From positions 1 to 6,086 of the forward strand of contig SKFV01000374.1 in NCBI GenBank assembly GCA_007117785.1: a stretch of 6,086 nucleotides of DNA, given 5' to 3'. The DNA comes from Pseudomonas sp. (lineage in GTDB: Bacteria; Pseudomonadota; Gammaproteobacteria; Pseudomonadales; Pseudomonadaceae). The notes under the pieces are model-generated. The model was not told the origin of the DNA. It searched no databases and saw only the letters and a program-made list of their open reading frames with translations. This document shows, piece by piece, positions 1-6,086 of the stretch; positions within the stretch are counted from its first letter, which is position 1; each line of letters begins with the position of its first letter. The translations under genes and the position numbers were made by a program.

Positions 1-146
1 GAAATTTTTTTATTCCATACTGAAATATGGAGCGCTGAATCTATTCGAAATATCCATGATATGCAATTGCCACTATCGGGTGATGATAATGCAAGTGTTG
101 TGCAGCTTATTGAAGGGGGGGCTACTACCATCTATCAAATAATAGA
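1..146. other. AT-rich segment abutting the tRNA 3' end, no assignable gene
   Basis: By hand count 54 of 146 bases are G or C (about 37%), well below the genes to the right. Three of the six reading frames are open through most or all of it: plus frame 1 runs on through the tRNA to a stop at 241-243, plus frame 2 ends in TAA-TAG at 140-145, and one minus frame is fully open. Coding status therefore cannot be decided from frame openness. The plus frame 1 peptide has a protein-like composition (for example VVQLIEGGATTIYQIIDG) and could be the 3' end of a gene starting left of the window, but I do not recognise it. A short palindrome (CCATA/TATGG, 15-30) is the only other structure. The segment may be the edge of an integrated element; that is inference. 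Confidence 0.4.
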
Positions 147-150
147 TGGT
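127..150. repeat. Perfect 9-bp inverted repeat overlapping the tRNA CCA end
   Basis: The arms are ACCATCTAT (127-135) and ATAGATGGT (142-150), with a 6-base loop (136-141). The right arm covers the encoded CCA (147-149) and the discriminator base (150) of the minus-strand tRNA. In the tRNA precursor the 3' trailer could therefore pair with the CCA end. No run of T follows it in the direction of tRNA transcription, so it is not a standard intrinsic terminator. It could be a processing structure, a weak terminator, or part of a recombinase attachment site; the sequence does not say which. Confidence 0.75.
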
Positions 151-233
151 GCCTCGGGGGAGAATCGAACTCCCACTCTGTCACCAGAAACGGATTTTGA
201 ATCCGCCGCGTCTACCAATTCCGCCACCGAGGC
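147..233 (-). tRNA. tRNA-Leu, anticodon CAA (reads UUG)
   Basis: Read on the minus strand this is an 87-nt class II tRNA. The acceptor stem is GCCTCGG/CCGAGGC, followed by discriminator A and an encoded CCA at 149-147. The D-arm contains AATTGGTAGACGC, and the anticodon loop is TTCAAAA with anticodon CAA at 199-197. A long variable arm forms a TCTG/CAGA stem around a four-base loop (177-188), as expected for tRNA-Leu. The T-arm is GGGAG-TTCGATT-CTCCC. It decodes leucine UUG codons. It is divergent from queA. The E. coli gene with the same anticodon, leuX, is a known integration site for genomic islands, which is relevant to the AT-rich sequence directly beyond the 3' end here. Confidence 0.97.
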
Positions 234-258
234 ATGCGTCTAGCGCAAGCAGGGGCGG

Positions 259-287
259 AGTATACGAACCCTTTTTGGGGTGGTCAA
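259..287 (-). promoter_or_regulatory. Sigma-70 promoter of tRNA-Leu
   Basis: On the minus strand the -35 box is TTGACC (287-282), the spacer is exactly 17 bases, and the -10 box is TATACT (264-259). Each hexamer differs from consensus at one position. The bases after the -10 box are CCGCCCC, a GC-rich discriminator of the kind found at stable-RNA promoters under stringent (ppGpp) control. The predicted start lies near 252, leaving a leader of roughly 18 nt before the mature tRNA. Regulation is inferred from the discriminator alone. Confidence 0.85.
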
Positions 288-360
288 TCCTTTGCATGGT
301 GGCTACCGCACTTTTCCGTTAAGATGAGCCCCCTTTTTTCAGCTGGATGTAGCGCCTGCC

Positions 361-1410
361 ATGCGTGTGCGTGATTTTCACTTCGAACTGCCAGGGCATT
401 TGATAGCCCATCACCCGCTGGCCGAGCGGCGAGCGAGTCGTTTGTTATGCCTTGATGGCCCGAGCGGGGCTTTGGCCCACCGCCAGTTTGTCGATCTGCT
501 CGACTATCTGCAGCCAGGCGACCTGATGGTGTTCAATAATACCCGGGTGATTCCGGCGCGCCTGTTTGGGCGCAAGGCCACCGGTGGTCAGCTGGAAATC
601 CTGGTTGAGCGAGTGTTGGACAGTCACCGGGTGCTGGCCCATGTGCGGGCCAGCAAGTCGCCCAAGCTGGGAAGCGAAATAGTTCTGGACGATGGCAGCC
701 GAGTACAGATGCTCGGGCGTGATGATGCCCTGTTTGAGCTGCGCTTTGCCGACGAGGTGCTGCCGCTGCTGGAGCGCATCGGGCATATGCCCTTGCCACC
801 CTATATCGATCGCCCGGATGAGACGGCGGACCGCGAGCGCTACCAGACGGTCTATGCGCAGAAGGCTGGGGCCGTTGCTGCACCCACAGCTGGTTTGCAT
901 TTTGATAACGAGCTGTTGGCTGCGATCCGCGCAAAAGGGGTGGAAACCGCAGAGGTAACCCTGCATGTGGGTGCCGGTACCTTTCAGCCGGTGCGTGTGG
1001 AGCGGATCGAAGAGCACCATATGCACAGCGAGTGGCTGGAGGTCAGCCCGGCGGTGGTGGCGGCGGTCGACGCCTGCAAGGCGCGTGGCGGTCGGGTGGT
1101 CGCAGTAGGTACTACCAGTGTGCGTTCGCTGGAAACGGCGGCGCAATCCGGTAGCTTGCAGCCCTTCAGTGGTGATACCGATATCTTTCTCTACCCGGGC
1201 CGGCCCTTTCATGTGGTTGATGCTCTGGTCACTAATTTTCATTTGCCCGAGTCGACCCTGTTGATGCTGGTGTCAGCCTTTGCCGGTTACCCGGAAACCA
1301 TGGCGGCCTATAAGGCTGCCGTGGCTGAACACTACCGCTTTTTCAGCTACGGGGATGCCATGTTCATTACCCGCAATCCGGTGGCGCGTGGCCCCGAGGA
1401 TCAGTCATGA
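361..1410 (+). CDS. queA: S-adenosylmethionine:tRNA ribosyltransferase-isomerase QueA
   Basis: QueA transfers and isomerises the ribosyl group of S-adenosylmethionine onto preQ1 already in the tRNA wobble position, giving epoxyqueuosine, the penultimate step of queuosine synthesis in the cytoplasm. The 349-residue product is close to the E. coli protein (356) and matches it along its whole length. Family blocks are visible in order: NNTRVIPARL (59-68), GHMPLPPYI (141-149), AVAAPTAGLHF (171-181), LHVGAGTFQPV (201-211), VGTTSVRSLE (249-258), NFHLPESTLLMLVSAFAG (292-309) and YRFFSYGDAMFI (325-336). The start MRVRDFHFELP aligns with the E. coli N-terminus, although the upstream Shine-Dalgarno is poor (only GGA at 345-347, 13 bases away). 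The gene overlaps tgt by four bases (ATGA), so the two are translationally coupled. No convincing promoter was found in the 127 bases shared with the divergent tRNA gene. Nothing is missing or broken. Confidence 0.97.
   Translation: MRVRDFHFELPGHLIAHHPLAERRASRLLCLDGPSGALAHRQFVDLLDYLQPGDLMVFNNTRVIPARLFGRKATGGQLEILVERVLDSHRVLAHVRASKSPKLGSEIVLDDGSRVQMLGRDDALFELRFADEVLPLLERIGHMPLPPYIDRPDETADRERYQTVYAQKAGAVAAPTAGLHFDNELLAAIRAKGVETAEVTLHVGAGTFQPVRVERIEEHHMHSEWLEVSPAVVAAVDACKARGGRVVAVGTTSVRSLETAAQSGSLQPFSGDTDIFLYPGRPFHVVDALVTNFHLPESTLLMLVSAFAGYPETMAAYKAAVAEHYRFFSYGDAMFITRNPVARGPEDQS
1396..1400 (+). promoter_or_regulatory. Ribosome binding site of tgt, inside queA
   Basis: GAGGA lies six bases before the ATG at 1407 and fifteen before the in-frame ATG at 1416. 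The spacing favours 1407, although E. coli Tgt begins (MKFEL) at the position matching 1416. Confidence 0.65.
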
Positions 1411-2534
1411 GTCATATGCAATTCGAACTGTTGGCCACCGATGGCAGGGCCCGCCGTGGCCGGCTGACCTTTCCACGCGGCACGGTCGAGACCCCGGCCT
1501 TTATGCCCGTGGGTACCTACGGCACGGTCAAGGGCATGCTGCCACGGGATGTGGCTGCTATTGGCGCAGAGATTATTCTCGGCAATACCTTTCACCTCTG
1601 GTTGCGCCCGGGCACAAAAGTGATTCAGGAGCACGGTGATCTGCATGATTTCATGCAGTGGCAGGGGCCAATACTGACCGATTCCGGTGGTTTTCAGGTA
1701 TTCAGTCTGGGTGCCATGCGCAAGATCAAGGAGGAGGGGGTGTATTTCTCCTCGCCGGTCGATGGTGCCAAGGTGTTCATGGGGCCGGAAGAATCAATGC
1801 AGGTGCAGCGCGAACTGGGCTCGGACATCGTGATGATCTTTGACGAATGCACGCCTTACCCCGCTGAGCATGACGTTGCCTCACGTTCCATGGAGCTGTC
1901 GCTGCGTTGGGCGCAGCGCTCGAAAGATGCCCATGAAGGCAATAGCTCTGCACTGTTCGGTATCGTCCAGGGTGGCATGTATGAGGATCTGCGCCTGCGC
2001 TCGCTGGAAGGGCTGGAGCAGATCGGCTTTGATGGTCTCGCTATTGGCGGGCTGTCGGTGGGTGAGCCGAAGGAAGAGATGATCAAGGTGCTCGACTACT
2101 TGCCCGGACAAATGCCTACGGACAAACCGCGCTACCTGATGGGTGTCGGCAAGCCGCAGGACCTGGTTGAAGGTGTGCGTCGCGGGGTGGATATGTTTGA
2201 TTGCGTGATGCCCACGCGCAACGCGCGCAACGGTCACCTGTTTATCGGCAGTGGCGTCATCAAGATCCGCAATGCGGTGCATCGGCATGATCAGGGGCCG
2301 CTGGATCCATCCTGCGATTGCTATACCTGCCAGCACTTTTCCCGCGCCTATCTGCACCATCTCGACAAGTGCGGCGAGATGCTTGGCAGTATGCTCAATA
2401 CCATCCATAACCTGCGGCATTATCAGCGGCTTATGGACGGTTTGCGTGGTGCCATCCAACAAGGTACATTGAGCGACTTTGTGGACGACTTCTATGCTCG
2501 ACTCGGTCTGCCGGTTCCTCCGCTGGAGACTTGA
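1407..2534 (+). CDS. tgt: Queuine/preQ1 tRNA-guanine transglycosylase Tgt
   Basis: Tgt swaps the guanine at position 34 of tRNAs with GUN anticodons (Asp, Asn, His, Tyr) for preQ1, the step just before QueA acts. The 375-residue product is collinear with E. coli Tgt, also 375. By family comparison D92 in TDSGGFQVFS (91-100) is the general acid/base. D265 in DMFDCVMPTRNARNG (262-276) is the nucleophile that forms the covalent tRNA intermediate. The zinc site is C303, C305 and C308 (CDCYTC) plus H334 (NTIHNL). FDECTPYPA (145-153), GIVQGG (185-190) and AIGGLSVGEP (212-221), which help bind the base, are also intact. The start at 1407 is preferred because of GAGGA and the ATGA overlap with queA; a start at 1416 would remove three residues. 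After the stop there is a 60-base gap to yajC on the same strand. Confidence 0.97.
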   Translation: MSHMQFELLATDGRARRGRLTFPRGTVETPAFMPVGTYGTVKGMLPRDVAAIGAEIILGNTFHLWLRPGTKVIQEHGDLHDFMQWQGPILTDSGGFQVFSLGAMRKIKEEGVYFSSPVDGAKVFMGPEESMQVQRELGSDIVMIFDECTPYPAEHDVASRSMELSLRWAQRSKDAHEGNSSALFGIVQGGMYEDLRLRSLEGLEQIGFDGLAIGGLSVGEPKEEMIKVLDYLPGQMPTDKPRYLMGVGKPQDLVEGVRRGVDMFDCVMPTRNARNGHLFIGSGVIKIRNAVHRHDQGPLDPSCDCYTCQHFSRAYLHHLDKCGEMLGSMLNTIHNLRHYQRLMDGLRGAIQQGTLSDFVDDFYARLGLPVPPLET

Positions 2535-2567
2535 ATTGCGCCGGGGATGCCCCATTAACCCTTTCTT

Positions 2568-2573
2568 TATAAT
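2568..2573 (+). promoter_or_regulatory. Possible -10 box for a yajC-secDF promoter
   Basis: A perfect TATAAT sits 21 bases before the yajC start, in the tgt-yajC gap. No good -35 box lies 16-18 bases upstream (the position reads GGATGC or similar), so this would be a weak or activator-dependent promoter, or chance. A small GGGG-ATG-CCCC hairpin (2543-2553) lies just upstream and lacks a T-run. Confidence 0.3.
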
Positions 2574-2594
2574 GATGTTTGACAGGAGTATCAC

Positions 2595-2924
2595 ATGAGT
2601 TTCTTCATTTCTGACGCCATGGCGCAGTCCGCAGGCGCACCCGGTGGTGGTGCCGGTTTCGAGTGGATTTTCCTGATCGGTTTTCTGGTCATCTTCTATT
2701 TGATGATCTGGCGCCCCCAGGCCAAGCGGGCGAAAGAGCATAAAAATCTGGTCAATAGCCTCAGCGTGGGTGATGAAGTGGTCACCGGCGGTGGCATTCT
2801 TGGCAAGATCAAGAAGGTGACTGACGAGTTCGTCGTGCTGGAAGTGGGCGACGGTCAGGAACTCAAGTTCCAGAAAGGCTCAATAGTTGCCGCGTTGCCC
2901 AAAGGCACGCTCAAAGCTATCTGA
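2595..2924 (+). CDS. yajC: Sec translocon accessory protein YajC
   Basis: YajC is a small inner-membrane subunit that copurifies with SecD and SecF and associates with SecYEG during protein export. The 109-residue product (E. coli 110) opens with MSFFISDA as in E. coli, followed by a short Gly/Ala-rich stretch. A single membrane segment runs from about 22 to 39 (FEWIFLIGFLVIFYLMIW). The family signature RPQAKRAKEHK follows at 40-50, giving a positive cytoplasmic side. The remainder is a small soluble domain with GDEVVTGGGILGKI (59-72) and the conserved end LPKGTLKAI. A strong ribosome binding site, AGGAG at 2584-2588, is six bases before the ATG. The order yajC-secD-secF is conserved in many bacteria. 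Confidence 0.96.
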   Translation: MSFFISDAMAQSAGAPGGGAGFEWIFLIGFLVIFYLMIWRPQAKRAKEHKNLVNSLSVGDEVVTGGGILGKIKKVTDEFVVLEVGDGQELKFQKGSIVAALPKGTLKAI

Positions 2925-2946
2925 TTCTCCTGCACTCATCGTATTC

Positions 2947-2965
2947 AGGCGCCTTCAGGGCGCCT
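2947..2965 (+). other. Hairpin between yajC and secD, possible attenuator or processing site
   Basis: AGGCGCC (2947-2953) and GGCGCCT (2959-2965) form a perfect 7-bp GC-rich stem with loop TTCAG. It begins 22 bases after the yajC stop and ends 21 bases before the secD start. The following bases (TGATCGTTAT) are not a true T-run, so it is at best a partial terminator. It could also protect the 3' end of a processed yajC message. The structure is visible in the sequence; its role is inference. Confidence 0.5.
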
Positions 2966-2986
2966 TGATCGTTATCGGGCCCTGCT

Positions 2987-4855
2987 ATGCTCAATCGTTA
3001 CCCTATATGGAAATACCTGCTGGTCGTGCTGGTGCTTGCGCTCGGCGTGATCTACGCCCTGCCCAACCTGTACCCGGATGATCCGGCGATCCAGATTTCC
3101 GGTGCCAGCTCGGCACAGACCATTGAAACCTCTGATCGGACACTCATGGAAGAAGCCTTGCGTGAGGCGGGTATCGAAACCAAAGGTACCGAGTTGGGCA
3201 GCAACAACCGCTCCGGTCTGATTCGTCTTGTCAATCGCTCTGACCAGTTGCCGGCGCAGGATGTGGTTCGTCGCGCCCTTGGTCAGCGCTATGTGGTAGC
3301 ACAGAACCTCGCGCCAACCACACCTGATTGGCTGGTCAGCATTGGTGCTGGCCCGATGAACCTGGGTCTGGATCTTTCCGGCGGTGTGCACTTCCTGCTG
3401 GAAGTCGACATGGAGCGGGCGATCGAGAACCGCGTCAACGTCTATGAAAGCGAGCTGCGTACCACCTTGCGTGACGAGCGTGTGCGCTTCCGCAGCCTGC
3501 CCAGTCGCGGCAATGTACTGCAGTTCGGTTTTACCGACAGTGATCAGCTGCGCGATGCCCAGCGGGTAATCAACCGCAACTACACCCAGTTCCAGTTTGA
3601 TACCACGACACGCGATGATCTGCAGGTATTGCAGCTGACCCTGAGTGAAGCGGAAATGCAGGAAATCCGTGAATACGCCGTGCGTCAGAACCTGACTACA
3701 GTGCGCAACCGGGTCGATGAACTGGGTGTGGCCGAGCCGCTGGTTCAGCGTCAAGGTGCCAACCGTATCGTGGTCGAGCTACCGGGTGTGCAGGATACTG
3801 CAGAAGCCAAGCGGATTCTCGGCCAGACTGCCAACCTGGAGTTCCGCCTTGCTGCCGAGCCCAACGCGGCGCGGGCAACAGTAGAAACCTTTGACTTCCG
3901 TGATGGCAGCCGCCCGCCGGCAGAGGTTGAGCGCAGCATCATTCTTACTGGTGATCAGGTCACCGATGCACAGTCCAACTTTGATGAAAATGGCCGCCCA
4001 CAGGTGAATATTCGCCTTGATGGCCATGGCGGCGAGTTGATGACGCGCGCCACCCGCACCAATGTCGGGCGTGGTATGGCGGTGCTCTTTATTGAGCAGC
4101 GCCAGATCAGTCGCACCGTGCAGCAGGAGGTGGACGGGGAAATGCAGGAGGTGGAAGTCCCGGCCTTTGTCGAAGAGAAATCCATCATCAGCCTCGCCAC
4201 CATTCAGAGCACTCTGGGTAACCAGTTTCGCATTACCGGGTTGAACTCACCGGCGGAAGCCTCCGAATTGGCGCTGCTGCTGCGCGCCGGTGGCCTGGCC
4301 GCGCCGATGCACTTTGTTGAAGAACGCACCATTGGCCCGAGCCTGGGTGCAGAAAACATCGCCCGGGGGGTTACCGCAACGCAAATCGGCTTCCTGCTGG
4401 TGCTGGCCTTTATGGTCGTGGTGTACAAGGCCTTCGGCGTGCTGGCCGGGGTTGCTTTGAGCTTCAACCTGATTCTGCTTCTGGCCCTGATGTCCATGCT
4501 GGGTGCTACCCTGACGCTACCGGGTATTGCCGGGATAGTATTGACCCTAGGTATGGCGGTGGATGCAAACGTACTTATCTTCTCGCGTATCAAAGAAGAG
4601 GTGGCTTCAGGCGTAGCGATACAGCGCGCCATTCATGAAGGCTACGACAAGGCGTTTTCAGCTATTGTCGATGGCAGTCTGACCACCTTGCTGGTCGGCG
4701 TGATTCTGTTCGCCATGGGTACCGGGCCGATCAAGGGCTTTGCGGTAACGCTGTCGCTGGGCATCCTGACCTCCATGTTCAGTGCCATTATTGTTACCCG
4801 TGCCATGGTCAACTTGAGTGTCGGCGGTCGCGACATCAAGAAACTGTGGCTATAA
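2987..4855 (+). CDS. secD: Protein translocase subunit SecD
   Basis: SecD pairs with SecF as an RND-type inner-membrane complex that uses the proton gradient to drive late stages of Sec-dependent export. The 622-residue product (E. coli 615) starts MLNRYPIWKY, the same start as E. coli. Membrane segment 1 (about 10-28) is followed by a long periplasmic region to about residue 460, with GLDLSGGVHFLLEVD (127-141), the P1 domain, and a second conserved block FRITGLNSPAEASELALLLRAG (414-435) running into ERTIGPSLG (446-454). Segments 2-6 lie at roughly 463-480, 482-502, 510-531, 562-578 and 584-605. GMAVDANVLIFSRIKEE (522-538) carries D526, which by alignment is the proton-relay Asp519 of E. coli. 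No good Shine-Dalgarno precedes the ATG, in contrast to yajC and secF. secF begins ten bases after the stop. Confidence 0.97.
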   Translation: MLNRYPIWKYLLVVLVLALGVIYALPNLYPDDPAIQISGASSAQTIETSDRTLMEEALREAGIETKGTELGSNNRSGLIRLVNRSDQLPAQDVVRRALGQRYVVAQNLAPTTPDWLVSIGAGPMNLGLDLSGGVHFLLEVDMERAIENRVNVYESELRTTLRDERVRFRSLPSRGNVLQFGFTDSDQLRDAQRVINRNYTQFQFDTTTRDDLQVLQLTLSEAEMQEIREYAVRQNLTTVRNRVDELGVAEPLVQRQGANRIVVELPGVQDTAEAKRILGQTANLEFRLAAEPNAARATVETFDFRDGSRPPAEVERSIILTGDQVTDAQSNFDENGRPQVNIRLDGHGGELMTRATRTNVGRGMAVLFIEQRQISRTVQQEVDGEMQEVEVPAFVEEKSIISLATIQSTLGNQFRITGLNSPAEASELALLLRAGGLAAPMHFVEERTIGPSLGAENIARGVTATQIGFLLVLAFMVVVYKAFGVLAGVALSFNLILLLALMSMLGATLTLPGIAGIVLTLGMAVDANVLIFSRIKEEVASGVAIQRAIHEGYDKAFSAIVDGSLTTLLVGVILFAMGTGPIKGFAVTLSLGILTSMFSAIIVTRAMVNLSVGGRDIKKLWL

Positions 4856-4859
4856 GGAG
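4854..4859 (+). promoter_or_regulatory. Ribosome binding site that fixes the secF start
   Basis: AAGGAG overlaps the secD stop codon (TAA, 4853-4855) and lies six bases before the ATG at 4866. It excludes the earlier in-frame ATG at 4818, which lies within secD and would add 16 unlike residues. Terminating ribosomes would cover this site, suggesting translational coupling of secD and secF. Confidence 0.85.
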
Positions 4860-4865
4860 CGCCCT

Positions 4866-5780
4866 ATGATTACCAAGAAACCAATCAAGTTCATGGCGCT
4901 GCGCAAGTTCTTTTTTGCCGTTGCCGTGGTGCTGATGGTTGGCTCAATTGCCAGCCTGGCCTACAAGCAGCTCAATCTGGGTCTCGACTTTACCGGCGGC
5001 GCTCTGGTTGAATTGAATTACAGTGAAGCCGCTGATCTGGAAGATATCCGTCTGACCTTGCGTGAAGCGGGCTGGGAAGATGCCATTGTGCAGAACTTCG
5101 GCTCCTCGCAGGATGTGATCATTCGTCTGGCCAGTGACGACCCGGAACTGGGTACTGAAATTGCCCGCCTGATGCAGCGCGAAGAGGGAGGCGATGTCAG
5201 CGTCAGCCGCGTCGAGTTTGTCGGCCCCCAGGTCGGTGAAGAGCTGCGTGACAAGGGTGGTATGGGTCTATTGCTGGCCATGGCCGGTGTACTGCTTTAC
5301 GTTACCCTGCGTTTCCAGATGAAGTTCGCAGTTGGCGCCATTGCCGCACTGGTGCATGACGTTATCTTTACTCTGGGTGTGTTTGCCTTCTTCGGTCTGT
5401 CCTTCGATTTGACTGTATTAGCTGCACTTCTGGCGGTAATCGGTTACTCGTTGAACGATACCATCGTGGTATTTGACCGTGTGCGGGAGAATTTGCGGCT
5501 GATGTACAAGGCCGATCTGGAAGAGGTGATCAACGTCTCGACCACTCAGACGCTGGCACGAACACTGGCTACCTCGGGTTCTACCATTCTGGTGTTGTTG
5601 TCACTGCTGATCTTTGGTGGTGAAAACATCTATGGCTTTGCCTTGGCCCTGTTGATCGGGGTGATCGTCGGTACCTACTCTTCGATTTATGTCTCCAATG
5701 GTCTGTTGATGACCACGCGACTGACGCGCGAAGATCTGATTCCGCCGCAGCTGGAAGAAGAGGAAGATGCGCGACCGTAG
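4866..5780 (+). CDS. secF: Protein translocase subunit SecF
   Basis: SecF is the partner of SecD in the proton-driven SecDF complex of the inner membrane. From the ATG at 4866 the product has 304 residues (E. coli 323). Membrane segment 1 is at about 13-33, followed by GLDFTGGALVEL (39-50) and a periplasmic domain to about 130, ending with VEFVGPQVGEELR (116-128). Five more segments follow, at about 131-148, 152-172, 179-197, 236-250 and 256-276. VIGYSLNDTIVVFDRVREN (191-209) contains D198, equivalent to E. coli Asp213. R232 in ARTLATSGST corresponds to Arg247, a residue important for activity. The tail is acidic (QLEEEEDARP). An earlier start at 4818 is rejected because of the AAGGAG at 4854-4859 and the lack of family similarity upstream. 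This is the last gene of the plus-strand block; a terminator follows 30 bases after the stop. Confidence 0.96.
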   Translation: MITKKPIKFMALRKFFFAVAVVLMVGSIASLAYKQLNLGLDFTGGALVELNYSEAADLEDIRLTLREAGWEDAIVQNFGSSQDVIIRLASDDPELGTEIARLMQREEGGDVSVSRVEFVGPQVGEELRDKGGMGLLLAMAGVLLYVTLRFQMKFAVGAIAALVHDVIFTLGVFAFFGLSFDLTVLAALLAVIGYSLNDTIVVFDRVRENLRLMYKADLEEVINVSTTQTLARTLATSGSTILVLLSLLIFGGENIYGFALALLIGVIVGTYSSIYVSNGLLMTTRLTREDLIPPQLEEEEDARP

Positions 5781-5810
5781 AAGGGTAAATGGCTGTTAGC
5801 TTGCTTCAAT

Positions 5811-5844
5811 AAAAAACCCACAACCGACTGGCTGTGGGTTTTTT
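5811..5844. terminator. Bidirectional intrinsic terminator between secF and suhB
   Basis: AAAAAACCCACA (5811-5822) and TGTGGGTTTTTT (5833-5844) are perfect 12-base complements. An A-C mismatch, two further C-G pairs and a GACT loop lie between them. The A-tract on one side and T-tract on the other give a stem plus U-run on either strand. It can therefore end the yajC-secDF transcript (30 bases after secF) and the suhB transcript (58 bases after its stop). Confidence 0.93.
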
Positions 5845-5902
5845 GTTAGCGCCTATCGCGTCAGATAGCCTTCCAGTACATAGATAGGCTAGTTAGCCGT
5901 TT

Positions 5903-6086
5903 TCAGCGTTTCATGGCAGGCGTCAGGTGCGGCTGAATGGCGGTTAATACTGCCTTAAAGCATTTCGGGTTGCCTGCAACGATGTGACCTTTTTCCAGGT
6001 GGCCATGGCCACCGGTAAAATCACTGACCAGACCACCGGCTTCCTGAATCAGCAAGCTGCCTGCAGCCATGTCCCATTCCGCCAGA
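5903..6086 (-). CDS. suhB: Inositol-1-monophosphatase family protein SuhB (C-terminal part, cut by window edge)
   Basis: Only the last 60 codons are present, reading leftward from the window edge to TGA at 5905-5903. The peptide begins LAEWDMAAGSLLIQEAGG, the C-terminal signature of the inositol monophosphatase family. The Asp of the WDMAAG motif is a metal and substrate ligand in characterised members. DFTGG and IVAGNP follow, both usual for the family. The full protein is normally about 270 residues, so the N-terminal metal-binding motifs lie outside the window. SuhB hydrolyses inositol-1-phosphate and in E. coli also acts in rRNA transcription antitermination with Nus factors. The pseudomonad-like context and wording make SuhB the likely family member, but a paralogous phosphatase is not excluded from 60 residues. 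It converges on secF across the shared terminator. Confidence 0.88.
   Translation of the reverse strand, partial: LAEWDMAAGSLLIQEAGGLVSDFTGGHGHLEKGHIVAGNPKCFKAVLTAIQPHLTPAMKR

Noticed and set aside
15..30. CCATA/TATGG hairpin next to a run of seven T as a tRNA terminator
   Set aside because: For minus-strand transcription the run reads as A after the stem, so it has the wrong polarity for a terminator. For the plus strand the T-run precedes the stem.
1..243. Open plus-strand frame running through the tRNA gene to a TAG at 241-243
   Set aside because: Its last 30 or so residues are just the antisense of the tRNA, a familiar false peptide. Only the part before 147 could be real coding sequence, and two other frames are open there as well.
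292..325. Possible queA promoter from TTGCAT (292-297) and TAAGAT (320-325)
   Set aside because: The spacing is 22 bases, too long for sigma-70, and no alternative -35 fits TAAGAT at 16-18 bases.
1881..2741. Long minus-strand open frame opposite tgt and yajC
   Set aside because: It is a shadow of well-identified genes on the other strand, resembles no family I know, and spans the tgt-yajC boundary. The similar long minus-strand frames at 445-1242 and 2972-3754 are rejected for the same reason.
4818..4865. 16-residue N-terminal extension of SecF from an ATG inside secD
   Set aside because: AAGGAG at 4854-4859 points to the ATG at 4866, and the extra residues do not resemble SecF N-termini.
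5850..5900. Short repeats of GATAG and small palindromes between the terminator and suhB
   Set aside because: Stems are only about five base pairs with no consistent unit, so this is not distinguishable from chance.
1..6086. Novel defence, mobile or CRISPR system inside the window
   Set aside because: All coding space from 361 to 5780 is filled by five intact housekeeping genes. No repeat array, transposase or integrase is visible.

Overview
The window is chromosomal DNA from a gammaproteobacterium of the Pseudomonas/Halopseudomonas type. The basis is the gene order tRNA-Leu / queA-tgt-yajC-secD-secF / suhB, and protein wording (for example the YajC membrane segment and RPQAKRAKEHKNL region) that reads as pseudomonad. 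The genus is inferred from remembered protein sequences, not from a search. The genes look GC-rich, whereas the first 146 bases are about 37% G+C.

Layout: (1) 1-146 is an AT-rich stretch with no assignable gene, ending in a perfect inverted repeat that overlaps the 3' end of a tRNA. (2) 147-233 is tRNA-Leu(CAA) on the minus strand, with a near-consensus sigma-70 promoter at 259-287. (3) 361-2534 holds queA and tgt, overlapping by four bases; these are two enzymes of queuosine tRNA modification. (4) 2595-5780 holds yajC, secD and secF, the accessory part of the Sec protein-export machinery, on the same strand. A 7-bp hairpin lies between yajC and secD. (5) 5811-5844 is a strong bidirectional terminator. 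(6) 5903 to the right edge is the 3' end of suhB on the minus strand, converging on secF.

Functionally, Tgt inserts preQ1 at position 34 of GUN-anticodon tRNAs and QueA then converts it to epoxyqueuosine. YajC-SecD-SecF associate with SecYEG and use the proton gradient to help pull proteins across the inner membrane. All five complete proteins have normal lengths and intact key residues. This is a conserved housekeeping block.

I see no previously undescribed system here. The part most worth a second look is the left edge, where composition changes exactly at the 3' end of a tRNA gene. That is the classic position for an integrated element, whose body would lie to the left of this window.
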